Below are positions 7,852 to 16,658 of a DNA stretch of 29,161 nucleotides, in pieces. Below the pieces are notes generated by a model. That model ran no database searches. It was not told where the DNA came from and was given only the letters and a program-made list of their open reading frames with translations. This stretch comes from an uncultured Ruminococcus sp. GTDB lineage: Bacteria; Bacillota; Clostridia; Oscillospirales; Ruminococcaceae. Position 1 is the stretch's first letter; each line of letters begins with the position of its first letter. The DNA is taken from contig UQEM01000013.1 of NCBI GenBank assembly GCA_900540005.1, positions 1-29,161 of the forward strand, written 5' to 3'. The position numbers and the translations under genes are program-made.

Positions 7852-9360
7852 ATGGCTGATAAGACAAACGCCAACATTGGCTTTGAAAAGCAACTGTGGG
7901 ATGCAGCGTGTGTTCTGTGGGGACACATCCCTGCCGCTGAATATAGAAAAGTTATCATCGGACTGATCTTTCTCCGATACATCTCTGCTGCTTTTGATAA
8001 GCGGTATCAGGAACTTGTTGCAGACGGTGATGGCTTTGAAGATGACCGCGATGCATATACAATGGAAAACGTGTTCTTCGTACCGGTGGAGGCACGTTGG
8101 AGTACTATTGCAGCAGCGGCTCATACAGCAGAGATCGGTACTGTCATCGATAATGCCATGAGAGCTATCGAGGCGGAAAATAAAACTCTGAAGAATGTTC
8201 TTCCGAAAAACTATGCCAGCCCAGATCTTGACAAGCGTGTTCTCGGTGATGTGGTTGACCTGTTCACCAACATGGATATGATGCAAACCACGGATAAGCA
8301 CAAAGACTTACTTGGAACAACCTATCAGTATTGCATTAAACAATTCGCCGCTTATGAAGGTGTAAAAGGCGGCGAATTCTATACCCCCGAAAGTATAGTT
8401 AAAACAATCGTTGCTATTTTGCAGCCGTTTGAAAATTGTCGTGTCTATGATCCATGTTGTGGTAGTGGCGGTATGTTTGTGCAATCGGCAGATTTTGTTG
8501 AAGCGCACAGCGGAAAAAGAGACTGTATATCTGTTTGTGGTCAGGAATCTAATGCTGACACATGGAAAATGGCAAAAATCAACATGGCGATTCATGGAAT
8601 TGGGGCTAATCTGGGAGAGTATCAAGCAGATACATTCTTCAATGATCTGCATAAAACGCTGAAAGCGGACTTTATAATGGCAAATCCGCCGTTCAATCTC
8701 TCGAACTGGGGGCAGGACAAGCTCAAAGATGATATTCGTTGGAAATACGGTGTACCGCCTGCCGGAAATGCGAACTATGCGTGGATACAGCACATGATAC
8801 ACCACCTTGCACCAAACGGTAAGATCGGTCTGGTGCTTGCGAACGGTGCGCTGTCTACGCAGTCAAGCGGTGAGGGCGATATTCGTAAGAATATCATTGA
8901 AGCCGACTTGGTTGAGGGTATCGTTGCGATGCCGACACAGCTTTTCTACTCCGTCACTATCCCTGTAACGCTGTGGTTTATCACAAAGGGGAAGAAGCAA
9001 AAAGGCAAGACGCTCTTTATCGATGCCCGCAAAATGGGACATATGGTTGACCGCAAGCACAGAGATTTCTCCGAAGAGGATATCCAGAAACTTGCAGATA
9101 CATTCGCTGCGTTCCAAGATGGTACGCTTGAAGATGTAAAGGGCTTCTGCGCTGTTGCGACATTGCAGGATATTGCAAAACAGGATTATATCCTTACGCC
9201 GGGACGATATGTCGGCATTGAGGAGCAGGAAGATGACGGCGAGCCGTTTGAGGAGAAAATGACGCGTTTGACCTCGGAGCTGTCGGATATGTTCGCCAAG
9301 TCCCATGAACTCGAAGATGAGATTAGAAAGAAGCTGGGGGCGATTGGTTATGAAATCTGA
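7852..9360 (+). CDS. hsdM: Type I restriction-modification methyltransferase subunit HsdM
   Basis: 502-residue N6-adenine DNA methyltransferase of the HsdM class. An N-terminal helical HsdM_N domain (about 8-150; IGLIFLRYISAAFD) is followed by EFYTPESIVKTIV (175-187), the AdoMet-binding motif I DPCCGSGGMF (200-209), the catalytic NPPF (278-281), and a C-terminal helical region that docks HsdS (EDEIRKKLGAIGYEI). Together with HsdS it methylates adenines at the target; with HsdR it restricts unmodified DNA. GGAGG lies 9 bases before the ATG. It starts 43 bases after hamB with no terminator between, so it is probably in the same transcript. Its last 11 bases overlap the hsdS start. Confidence 0.95.
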   Translation: MADKTNANIGFEKQLWDAACVLWGHIPAAEYRKVIIGLIFLRYISAAFDKRYQELVADGDGFEDDRDAYTMENVFFVPVEARWSTIAAAAHTAEIGTVIDNAMRAIEAENKTLKNVLPKNYASPDLDKRVLGDVVDLFTNMDMMQTTDKHKDLLGTTYQYCIKQFAAYEGVKGGEFYTPESIVKTIVAILQPFENCRVYDPCCGSGGMFVQSADFVEAHSGKRDCISVCGQESNADTWKMAKINMAIHGIGANLGEYQADTFFNDLHKTLKADFIMANPPFNLSNWGQDKLKDDIRWKYGVPPAGNANYAWIQHMIHHLAPNGKIGLVLANGALSTQSSGEGDIRKNIIEADLVEGIVAMPTQLFYSVTIPVTLWFITKGKKQKGKTLFIDARKMGHMVDRKHRDFSEEDIQKLADTFAAFQDGTLEDVKGFCAVATLQDIAKQDYILTPGRYVGIEEQEDDGEPFEEKMTRLTSELSDMFAKSHELEDEIRKKLGAIGYEI

Positions 9361-9919
9361 TAATGAAAAAGTATTCTATGCATCACTTGGAGAATACGCA
9401 GATGTTATTGATCCGCATCCAAGTCATAGAGCACCAGAAGAAGTGGCAGACGGATACCCGTTTTTGGGCATTGGAGATATAGATTATTTTGGCACAGCGG
9501 CTTTTGATAAGGTGCGACACGTCGATGTTTCAGTAATTGAAGATCACGAAAAAAGTTATATTATCGATGACAAGACAATTGGTTATGCGAAAATGGGAAA
9601 TACAATCGGCAAAATTGTATCCTTTCCAGACAGAAGTAAACACCGCTATGCAATTAGTCCCGCATTATCAATTATCAATCCCAAGCCTAATATCAATCCA
9701 TGGTATCTTAGAGCAGTGGTTGAATCGTATGAATTTTGGGGACACGTTAATAGTAAAATAACTGGTTCCACAAGACCAAGTATAGGAATACAGCAACTAA
9801 GAAATGTTCCTATTCCCATATTTCCAAACGAAATCCAAAATATAATCGGGGAGATTTGGAAGGTAATATATGATAAAATCTCGCTTAATATGAAAATAAA
9901 CGAGAATTTAGCGGCTTAA
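9350..9919 (+). CDS. hsdS: HsdS specificity subunit, N-terminal half (truncated by inversion)
   Basis: 189 residues: the first target-recognition domain (LGEYADVIDP through STRPSIGIQQLRNVPIPIFP) and the start of the central helix (KINENL), then Ala-Ala and stop. Full HsdS proteins have about 400 residues with two recognition domains, so this is half a subunit. The central conserved sequence that should follow (QAQ-LFK/Y-x-RFVD) is not downstream on this strand but encoded on the opposite strand at 9916-10545. The break lies exactly at a 14-bp sequence repeated in inverted orientation (9897-9910 and 10546-10559), so the truncation is best explained by DNA inversion. A half-HsdS may still dimerise and give an active enzyme with a symmetric site, as known for some type I systems. 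The ATG at 9350 overlaps the hsdM end, so coupling is likely. Confidence 0.88.
   Translation: MKSDNEKVFYASLGEYADVIDPHPSHRAPEEVADGYPFLGIGDIDYFGTAAFDKVRHVDVSVIEDHEKSYIIDDKTIGYAKMGNTIGKIVSFPDRSKHRYAISPALSIINPKPNINPWYLRAVVESYEFWGHVNSKITGSTRPSIGIQQLRNVPIPIFPNEIQNIIGEIWKVIYDKISLNMKINENLAA
9897..9910 (+). repeat. Left inverted repeat of the hsdS inversion
   Basis: TAAACGAGAATTTA, in frame as part of I-N-E-N-L in hsdS. The exact reverse complement is at 10546-10559. It is presumed to be the site of strand exchange for hsdS inversion. Confidence 0.85.
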
Positions 9920-10575
9920 AGGTCGATATTGGAGACTTCCAGTTCGCCGGACATCAACCGAGGTAGCAGAGTGTCACGAACAGTAGCAAGCCTTTTATTT
10001 TCGGTGCGAAGATTGCGAATCTGTGCGAAAATCGGTTTTACGATAGAGTCAAAAGCAAGTAATTCTGCTTCAGACGGTATGATGACAGGCACTTTGTTCA
10101 GATTAGCTTGGCTGATCTTCGGTTGAACAGCTCCAGTCACAATTGACTGTACATTCGTCAAACTGAAGAGCAAATAAAGAGTTTCGACAGTAAAGCCATT
10201 TTTGCCAGTGATGATGTGAGCATGATTGTTTACCCAAAATTTTCCCTCCACATATTGCAAAATCGGAAAACCTTTGCTGTCGACAACAGTTCCATCTTCA
10301 CCGAGAAGGAGATAGATTCCGTCAAATAGATATCTGTCTACATAGTCCATCACAGAGGTAGCACCGTAGTACGTATAAATCTTTGCAAGATTAGCTCGTT
10401 CACGGCTTGAAAGGGGTATGCGCTTGGAATCATGCAGTTCTATGATTTCTTTAACTGTACCAAGATGCCAATCCGCAGGCATTACGCCATCAAAAGGACG
10501 CATATCTACAAAACGCTCTTTGTAAAGAGTCTGTGCCTGCTGAAGTAAATTCTCGTTTACCAGAATAAAATACAA
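9916..10575 (-). CDS. hsdS: Inverted silent hsdS 3' half (second recognition domain)
   Basis: Encodes the missing C-terminal half of HsdS on the other strand: VNENLLQQAQTLYKERFVDM (the central conserved region), PADWHLGTVKEI (start of the second recognition domain), QPKISQANLNKVPVIIPSEA (end of that domain) and the C-terminal conserved helix (RTENKRLATVRDTLLPRLMSGEL). The only upstream start is a TTG at 10575, with no ribosome-binding site and no promoter seen, so it is probably silent in this orientation. Flipping 9897-10559 would join it in frame to the 5' half after KINENL and give a 396-residue protein (9350-10540 in the flipped form). The stop codons of the two halves overlap at 9916-9919. 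The hsdR start, 38 bases beyond the right repeat, is not disturbed by inversion. Confidence 0.88.
   Translation of the reverse strand: MYFILVNENLLQQAQTLYKERFVDMRPFDGVMPADWHLGTVKEIIELHDSKRIPLSSRERANLAKIYTYYGATSVMDYVDRYLFDGIYLLLGEDGTVVDSKGFPILQYVEGKFWVNNHAHIITGKNGFTVETLYLLFSLTNVQSIVTGAVQPKISQANLNKVPVIIPSEAELLAFDSIVKPIFAQIRNLRTENKRLATVRDTLLPRLMSGELEVSNIDL
10546..10559 (-). repeat. Right inverted repeat of the hsdS inversion
   Basis: Exact reverse complement of 9897-9910. Flanking bases outside the 14 bp do not match, so the homologous core is short, which points to site-specific rather than RecA-dependent exchange. Confidence 0.85.
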
Positions 10576-10597
10576 TTACGATAGGAGTTGATAAACA

Positions 10598-13500
10598 ATG
10601 TCATATACCGAAGCGAGCTATGAAAATGCTATCATACAGCTTTTTGAGGAAATGGGTTATACGCATCTGTACGGACCAGATATAGATCGTGATTATAGAA
10701 TTCCGCTGCACATTGACGAGCTTACAGAAGCTCTCTATCGGCTCAATCCTAAGCTGCCCGATGATGCTATCGCTGATGCACTGTATAAGCTCCAGAACTT
10801 TGAGAACGGCGAGCTGGTACAGAAAAACGCTGTATTTATGGACTATCTGCAAAACGGCATTGAAGTCCGCTATACCGACAAAGGCGAGGAACGCTCTGCA
10901 ATCTGCTACCTTGTGGACTACTCAAACACGGACAACAACTCCTTTATTGTGGCGAATCAGTGGACTTTCATCGAGAATGACGAGAAGCGCCCCGATGTTC
11001 TGTTGTTCATCAATGGTCTGCCCGTGGTGCTTATGGAACTGAAATCACCCTCCCGTGAGGAAACGGACGCTTCCGAAGCCTATACGCAGATCAGGAACTA
11101 TATGCACTCCATTCCGTCTATGTTCATCTATAATGCGATCTGCGTTATGAGTGACCTCTCGGAGAACCGAGCAGGCACGATCACTTCGGGCGAGGATCGC
11201 TATATGGAGTGGAAAACAAAGGACGGCAGCTATGAAAATACGCAGTTTGCTCAGTTTGACACATTCTTTGAGGGTATCTTCACGAAAGACCGTCTGCTTG
11301 ATATTCTGAAAAACTTTATCCTGTTTTCCAATGAGGGCTTGCAGAGCTACAAGATACTTGCAGGCTATCATCAGTATTTCGCCGTTCGCAAGGCTATCGA
11401 ATCCACAAAGAAAGCTACTGTCACCGACGGTAAAGGCGGTGTGTTCTGGCATACGCAGGGTTCGGGAAAGTCGCTGTCAATGGTGTTCTATGCCCATTTG
11501 CTCCAATCTGCCCTTGAAAGCCCGACTATCGTTGTTATCACGGATAGAAACGATCTTGACGATCAGCTCTATTCGCAGTTTGCGAAGTGCAAGGCTTTCC
11601 TCCGTCAAGAGCCTGTCCACGCAGAGAGCCGTGAACACCTGAAAACGCTCCTCGACGGTCGCAAGGCTAACGGCATTATCTTCACAACGATGCAGAAGTT
11701 TGAGGAATCCGGCGAACCACTGTCTGAGCGCAGAAACATCATCGTTATGGCGGATGAGGCACACAGAGGACAGTATGGTCTGACCGAGAAAATCAAAATG
11801 ACACAAAATGAGGATGGAGAGCTTGTTGCAAAAAAGGTAATCGGTACTGCTCGTATTATCCGTGATACGCTGCCAAACGCGACATATATCGGCTTTACAG
11901 GCACCCCAATCTCACTTGAGGACAGAAATACCCGTGAGGTGTTCGGTGATTATATCGACATCTATGATATGACGCAAGCTGTCGAGGACGGTGCTACACG
12001 TCCTGTCTATTATGAAAGCCGTGTTATGAAGCTGAAACTCGACGAAAACACACTGCGGCTTATCGACACGGAATATGACATCATGGCTCAGAATGCTGAT
12101 GCTGATGTCATTGAGCGCAGCAAGCGAGAGCTGGGACAGATGGAAGCTATCCTCGGTCATGAAGATACCATTGCCTCGCTTGTTGACGATATACTGGATC
12201 ATTATGAGAATTACCGTGAGAATCTCCTGACTGGTAAGGCTATGATCGTAGCATATTCCAGAGCGATTGCCATGAAGATTTACAAACGCATTCTCGAAGT
12301 GCGTCCCGGGTGGGAAGAAAAAGTTGCCGTTGTCATGACAGGATCGAATAAAGATCCGGAGGAATGGCACAACATTATCGGCAACAAGCATCATAAAGAA
12401 GAACTCGCACGTGAATTCAAAGATAATGATAGCCCGCTTAAGATCGCTATCGTTGTTGATATGTGGCTAACCGGATTCGATGTTCCGTCTCTTGCTACAA
12501 TGTATGTCTACAAGCCCATGATGGGTTATAATCTGATGCAGGCAATTGCGCGTGTCAACCGTGTATTCCGTGATAAGGAAGGCGGTCTGGTAGTCGATTA
12601 TGTCGGCATCGCATCTGCATTGAAGCAGGCAATGAACGATTACACAGTCCGTGACAAGAAGAACTACGGTAATACTGACATTGCAAAGGTAGCATATCCG
12701 AAGTTTCAGGAGAAGCTTTCCATTTGTCGTGATCTGCTGCATGAATATGATTACTCAGCCTTTTTCGGCGGTAATGAACTGACAGCCGGAAGAACGATCA
12801 CAGGTGCTGTGAACTTCCTTATGGACAGAAGCAGGGAAAGAGACCGGGAAAGCTACACTAAAGAAGCATTGTTGTTGAAGCAGGCACTATCCCTTTGTTC
12901 TTCCATTGCAGAACAATCTGAACGTGACGAGGCGGCTTTCTTTGAGGCGGTTCGTGTATTGCTGATGCGAATTCTTAATCAGGGCAGCGGAAAAAAGCTC
13001 TCGCTCCCGGAAATCAATGCGAAAATCAATGAGTTACTGAAGCAGAGCGTCAAGAGTGATGGCGTTATCAATCTGTTCTCGGACAAGGAGCAGGATTTCT
13101 CGCTGTTCGATCCGCAGTTCTTGGAAGAAATCTCGAAGATGAAAGAGAAGAACCTTGCAGTCGAGCTGTTGAAACGCTTGATTGCTGAGCAGGTTCATAT
13201 CTATCGTCGCACCAACCTCGTAAAATCTGAGAAGTTCAGCGAGATCATGCAAAGTGCCATGAATCGCTATTTGAACGGTATGCTGACCAACGAAGAAGTT
13301 ATACAGGAAATGCTCTCTCTCGCAAAGCAGATACGTGAGGCAAAAGAAGCGGGTGAAAAACTAGGTTTAACTGCAGATGAACTTGCATTCTATGATGCAC
13401 TGACCAAGCCGCAGGCGATTAAGGATTTTTATGAAAATGAAGAGCTTATCGCCATTACAAAGGAGCTTGCTGAAACGTTGCGCCGCAACCGAACTATCGA

Positions 13501-13654
13501 TTGGCAAAAGCGAGATAGCGCACGGGCAAAGATGCGCATGATGATAAAAAAGCTGCTGAAGAGCCATCGCTATCCTCCGGAAGGAATGGACGATGCTGTT
13601 CAGACAGTTATGTCGCAGTGCGAGCTCTGGACTGACAATAATGATATGGAATGA
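10598..13654 (+). CDS. hsdR: Type I restriction endonuclease subunit HsdR
   Basis: 1018 residues, normal length. The N-terminal nuclease domain carries a PD-(D/E)XK signature: RPDVLLF (D133) and LMELKSP (E147, K149). It is followed by the translocase motor with HTQGSGKS (Walker A, 285-292), TDRNDLDDQL, MADEAH (DEAH box, 386-389), GFTGTPI (motif III), DMWLTGFDVP and QAIARVNR (motifs V-VI), and a helical C-terminal domain that binds the methylase core. HsdR pumps DNA and cleaves when HsdM2-HsdS finds an unmodified site. The ATG at 10598 has AGGAG about 11 bases upstream. It is separated from hsdM by the hsdS inversion segment, so its expression must read through that segment in either orientation. 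Confidence 0.95.
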   Translation: MSYTEASYENAIIQLFEEMGYTHLYGPDIDRDYRIPLHIDELTEALYRLNPKLPDDAIADALYKLQNFENGELVQKNAVFMDYLQNGIEVRYTDKGEERSAICYLVDYSNTDNNSFIVANQWTFIENDEKRPDVLLFINGLPVVLMELKSPSREETDASEAYTQIRNYMHSIPSMFIYNAICVMSDLSENRAGTITSGEDRYMEWKTKDGSYENTQFAQFDTFFEGIFTKDRLLDILKNFILFSNEGLQSYKILAGYHQYFAVRKAIESTKKATVTDGKGGVFWHTQGSGKSLSMVFYAHLLQSALESPTIVVITDRNDLDDQLYSQFAKCKAFLRQEPVHAESREHLKTLLDGRKANGIIFTTMQKFEESGEPLSERRNIIVMADEAHRGQYGLTEKIKMTQNEDGELVAKKVIGTARIIRDTLPNATYIGFTGTPISLEDRNTREVFGDYIDIYDMTQAVEDGATRPVYYESRVMKLKLDENTLRLIDTEYDIMAQNADADVIERSKRELGQMEAILGHEDTIASLVDDILDHYENYRENLLTGKAMIVAYSRAIAMKIYKRILEVRPGWEEKVAVVMTGSNKDPEEWHNIIGNKHHKEELAREFKDNDSPLKIAIVVDMWLTGFDVPSLATMYVYKPMMGYNLMQAIARVNRVFRDKEGGLVVDYVGIASALKQAMNDYTVRDKKNYGNTDIAKVAYPKFQEKLSICRDLLHEYDYSAFFGGNELTAGRTITGAVNFLMDRSRERDRESYTKEALLLKQALSLCSSIAEQSERDEAAFFEAVRVLLMRILNQGSGKKLSLPEINAKINELLKQSVKSDGVINLFSDKEQDFSLFDPQFLEEISKMKEKNLAVELLKRLIAEQVHIYRRTNLVKSEKFSEIMQSAMNRYLNGMLTNEEVIQEMLSLAKQIREAKEAGEKLGLTADELAFYDALTKPQAIKDFYENEELIAITKELAETLRRNRTIDWQKRDSARAKMRMMIKKLLKSHRYPPEGMDDAVQTVMSQCELWTDNNDME

Positions 13655-13672
13655 TCGTAGGAGGATTTTATA

Positions 13673-15742
13673 ATGGATGCCAGAAAAGGAAATATCTACG
13701 AAATACTAAACGGAAACAAACAATTTCTTATTCCAGTCTATCAACGCTATTATAGCTGGGATATTGATCAGTGTAAACGCCTTTGGAATGATATCGTTGA
13801 AATGCAGAAAAAAGGCAAATCAGGTCATTTTGTAGGCTCCATTGTGAATATAGCAGAGCAAGCCATGCCTACAGGTGTCCAGAAATTCATGATTATTGAT
13901 GGACAACAGCGCACCACAACATTAACGCTGCTTCTGTTGGCATTGAGAGATTATGCTATAGCAAACCCAGCAGATACAACTATCAATGCTAAACGCATCG
14001 ATAATATGCTGCTGAAGAATGAATATGAATCCGGCGATGAGAGATACAAACTCCTGCTTACCGAAACAGATCGAGATATTCTCATCAGCTTGGTAGAAAG
14101 TAAGCCTATTGCTGATGGAACAAAATCTAAGCTGCTTGATAATTATAAGTATTTTGTCGGTAAGATTGCTGATCAAGAACTTTCTCCCGCTGAAATATAT
14201 GAATCAATAGGCAAGCTGCAGATTGTCAATATCACATTGGATCGTACTATGGATGACGCACAGGCTATCTTCGAGAGCTTGAATTCGACAGGAAAAGAGT
14301 TGTCTGAGTCTGATTTGATCCGCAACTATGTGCTTATGGGATTAGAGCCGACAGAGCAAACGTATGTTTATGAGCATATGTGGCGACCGATGGAGTTGAT
14401 GTTCTCATATGAAACGCAAGACACCTTAATGGACAAGTTCTTCCGCGACTACTTAACAATGAAGTTAACACGCATCCCTAAGCAAGGGCGTGTGTATGAT
14501 GAATTTAAACTTTATCATCTTAACTGCGAATTCAGTACAATCCGCGAGCTTTGCCAAGACTTATTGACTTATGCCAAGTATTATACAGATATAGTGTTTG
14601 CGTGTAGCAGTAATCCGGTTCTCAAAGGACTTTACTCTGACATCAATGACTTGCGCATGGAAGTATCCTATCCGTTTCTGATAAAGGTTCATAATGATTA
14701 TGCTGAACACATTATCACAGAAGACGAACTGCTTGAAATACTACGACTTTGCATCAGCTATGTATTCCGAAGAAGTATATGCGATATTCCAACAAATTCT
14801 CTCAATAAAACCTTTGCTACCCTTCGTAACGAAATACGTCAGGACGATTATCTGAATTCTATCAAAGCTTTCTTCATCCTGCGTGATGACTACAAGGAAT
14901 TCCCGAACGACGAAAAGTTTGTAGCTGCATTCATTTCGAGGGATATATACAATATGCGTTCACGTAACTTTATTCTCAGCCACTTGGAGAACTTTGAAAA
15001 CAAGTCTATAATAGTTGTTGAGAATTATACAATTGAGCATATTATGCCGCAGAATAAGAATCTGTCTATCGAATGGCAATCGATGCTCGGAGCAAATTGG
15101 AGAGAGATTCAAAAGACATACCTCCACACAATTGGAAACCTGACTTTAACTTGCTACAATTCAGAAATGAGTGATCACTCATTTCTTACGAAAATAGACA
15201 TGGAAGGCGGTTTCAAAGAAAGTGCTCTTAGGTTAAATGGCTTTGTGGTTAAACAGACAGAATGGACTGAAAGCACTATCAAGACACGAGCAAAGTTGTT
15301 GGCTGAGAAAGCTAAAAAGATATGGGCATTCCCTAAAATGACAGATGCTGAACTTGCTCCGTATCGCACCAATGAAAAACCTGCTGAACGCTATTCTCTG
15401 GATTCATATGATATAAATGTTTTGACTAAGACCTTGTTTGATGTCCTTGACCGCCGTATTCAGAATCTTTCTCCTGCCGTCAAAAGAGAATTCAAGAAAC
15501 TATATGTCGCTTATAAACTGGATACGAACTTTGTTGATATTGTGTTCCAGAAACAAAGACTACGCATTTCTGTAAATATGAAGTATTCGGAAGTTTCTGA
15601 TCCCAACGGAATCTGCAAGGACATCACCGGGCTTGGACGCTGGGGCAATGGAGATGTAGAACTTTATATGGAGCATACATCAGATGTGGATCGAGTGATG
15701 GAGATTATTGAGCAGTCTTACAAACTTCAAGCAGACGAATAA
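13673..15742 (+). CDS. GmrSD-like DUF262/HNH (DUF1524) protein with C-terminal DUF5655
   Basis: 689 residues. The N-terminal DUF262 (about 1-230) has QFLIPVYQRYYSWD (18-30), IIDGQQRTTTL (74-84) and IFESLNSTGKELSESDLIRN, all typical of the ParB-like NTPase part of GmrS/DndB-type proteins. The DUF1524 HNH nuclease lies near 450-505, with YTIEHIMPQN (H455) and HTIGNLTL. A C-terminal DUF5655-like region (about 575-689) ends in DVDRVMEIIEQSY. GmrSD enzymes are type IV restriction systems that cut DNA with modified bases such as glucosylated hydroxymethylcytosine; the substrate here is unknown. It starts 18 bases after hsdR with an AGGAGG site, so it is co-transcribed. Pairing an enzyme against modified DNA with a type I system against unmodified DNA is a sensible combination. 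Confidence 0.88.
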   Translation: MDARKGNIYEILNGNKQFLIPVYQRYYSWDIDQCKRLWNDIVEMQKKGKSGHFVGSIVNIAEQAMPTGVQKFMIIDGQQRTTTLTLLLLALRDYAIANPADTTINAKRIDNMLLKNEYESGDERYKLLLTETDRDILISLVESKPIADGTKSKLLDNYKYFVGKIADQELSPAEIYESIGKLQIVNITLDRTMDDAQAIFESLNSTGKELSESDLIRNYVLMGLEPTEQTYVYEHMWRPMELMFSYETQDTLMDKFFRDYLTMKLTRIPKQGRVYDEFKLYHLNCEFSTIRELCQDLLTYAKYYTDIVFACSSNPVLKGLYSDINDLRMEVSYPFLIKVHNDYAEHIITEDELLEILRLCISYVFRRSICDIPTNSLNKTFATLRNEIRQDDYLNSIKAFFILRDDYKEFPNDEKFVAAFISRDIYNMRSRNFILSHLENFENKSIIVVENYTIEHIMPQNKNLSIEWQSMLGANWREIQKTYLHTIGNLTLTCYNSEMSDHSFLTKIDMEGGFKESALRLNGFVVKQTEWTESTIKTRAKLLAEKAKKIWAFPKMTDAELAPYRTNEKPAERYSLDSYDINVLTKTLFDVLDRRIQNLSPAVKREFKKLYVAYKLDTNFVDIVFQKQRLRISVNMKYSEVSDPNGICKDITGLGRWGNGDVELYMEHTSDVDRVMEIIEQSYKLQADE

Positions 15743-15767
15743 AAATCGTAATGTAGGGAGTGATTAA

Positions 15768-15995
15768 ATGACAGAACAGAAGATAATCGATCGTGACACC
15801 TACCGGGCGATAAAGAAAATGAGCCGTGAAGAACTTCAAGCGTTCCTGATGCGCTATGCTGACGGGCTGCTGGAGAAAGATGGAAAGTCCATCGACCTCC
15901 GAGAGGTTGAGAAAGACCTCCGGCAGATCAAGGGCATCGGCGATAAGCGTGTCGAGGAAATCATGGCAGTGTTTGAGAGGCATCTTGGCGTTTGA
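15768..15995 (+). CDS. Small helix-hairpin-helix protein (75 aa)
   Basis: A short basic/acidic helical protein whose second half, LRQIKGIGDKRVEEIMAVFE, is a helix-hairpin-helix motif of the type that binds DNA backbone without sequence specificity. There is no catalytic domain. It starts 25 bases after the DUF262 gene with a GGGAGTG site and is the last gene before the terminator at 16005, so it appears to be part of the defence operon. It could be an accessory DNA-binding subunit for the GmrSD-like or type I enzymes, or unrelated. No close family name recognised. Confidence 0.75.
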   Translation: MTEQKIIDRDTYRAIKKMSREELQAFLMRYADGLLEKDGKSIDLREVEKDLRQIKGIGDKRVEEIMAVFERHLGV

Positions 15996-16004
15996 AAGAA
16001 AAAG

Positions 16005-16030
16005 AAGCCCTCGTTGCGTTACGAGGGCTT
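16005..16030 (+). terminator. Terminator of the defence operon
   Basis: AAGCCCTCGT, a 6-base loop, then ACGAGGGCTT: a perfect 10-bp GC-rich stem just after the HhH gene, followed by a short T-rich run (TTTCTG overlapping the arm). The other strand is also followed by T-rich sequence, so it may work in both directions. Confidence 0.75.
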
Positions 16031-16380
16031 TCTGTAGTTGTATTATTACGGATGGAAGAAGCTGCCGTTGTTACCGGAACCGTAATGGAAGTGGGCTTGG
16101 TTTTTTCTGTAATTAAGATTTTACTTAAAAATAATAGTAAAGACGTAGCTTTCACAGATAATGACACGTAACAGCTTCAAATACACGTTGACTTTCCCCT
16201 CTCGTATTATCCAGCAGTTTCTCATTGAAAAATGGAATAGATTGCAAATGATACCCCATCTTTATTATTATACCTCCGCAAAATCCAGATTTTTGGACAC
16301 ATTTCTGCGTGCGGATTTTGAGCGAAAACAGCCTACTAAACAGTATCCGAAGCATAGTTAAGGATAAAGGTAATCATTTT

Positions 16381-16400
16381 CAACGTGTCGTGGCACGTTG
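16381..16400. repeat. Hairpin CAACGTG/CACGTTG
   Basis: Perfect 7-bp inverted repeat with a 6-base loop, without a T-tract. It lies immediately before AGTGCGTAG, which itself recurs inverted at 16523-16531. Confidence 0.5.
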
Positions 16401-16531
16401 AGTGCGTAGTATTGATGTCAAGGAATAAAAGCTGAAAATTCCGATTTTACGGCGGTTTTCGGCTATGCATTTAAACTGCACACTCACCCCGGGTATGGCT
16501 TTTGCTGTATTCGGAAAGACATCTACGCACT
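16401..16531. repeat. Inverted AGTGCGTAG pair, 131 bp span
   Basis: AGTGCGTAG at 16401-16409 and its exact reverse complement at 16523-16531. The core GTGCGT returns in the direct repeats at 16566 and 16596, which indicates a shared binding motif. Confidence 0.45.
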
Positions 16532-16539
16532 AAAAACGG

Positions 16540-16617
16540 CTGACAACATTTCTGCACACTGAGGTTAGTGCGTCAAAATGATAATTGGCTTTTTGTAGTG
16601 CGTCAAAATGTTGTCAG
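16540..16617. repeat. 12-bp inverted repeat enclosing a duplicated 15-mer
   Basis: CTGACAACATTT at 16540-16551 is the exact reverse complement of 16606-16617. Inside, TAGTGCGTCAAAATG occurs twice (16566-16580 and 16596-16610) with a 30-bp period. It directly precedes the gene starting at 16659 and is likely its control region or a recombination site. Confidence 0.55.
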
Positions 16618-16658
16618 AGTATGAAAAGATATCACTTAAAAAGCAAAGGAGGTTTATT

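Larger units (their letters stand above)
15996..16658. other. 663-bp non-coding region with nested repeats
   Basis: No gene with a usable ribosome-binding site was found. After the terminator it is AT-rich to about 16380, then repeat-dense. Two faint coding-like stretches near 16050-16170 have no start signal and are not called. No convincing promoter for the 16659 gene was identified. Confidence 0.6.

Noticed and set aside
16052..16171. Possible 39-residue hydrophobic peptide (MEVGLVFSVIKILLK core), like a type I toxin
   Set aside because: No ribosome-binding site, promoter or antisense RNA signal found; it directly follows a terminator. Too weak to call.
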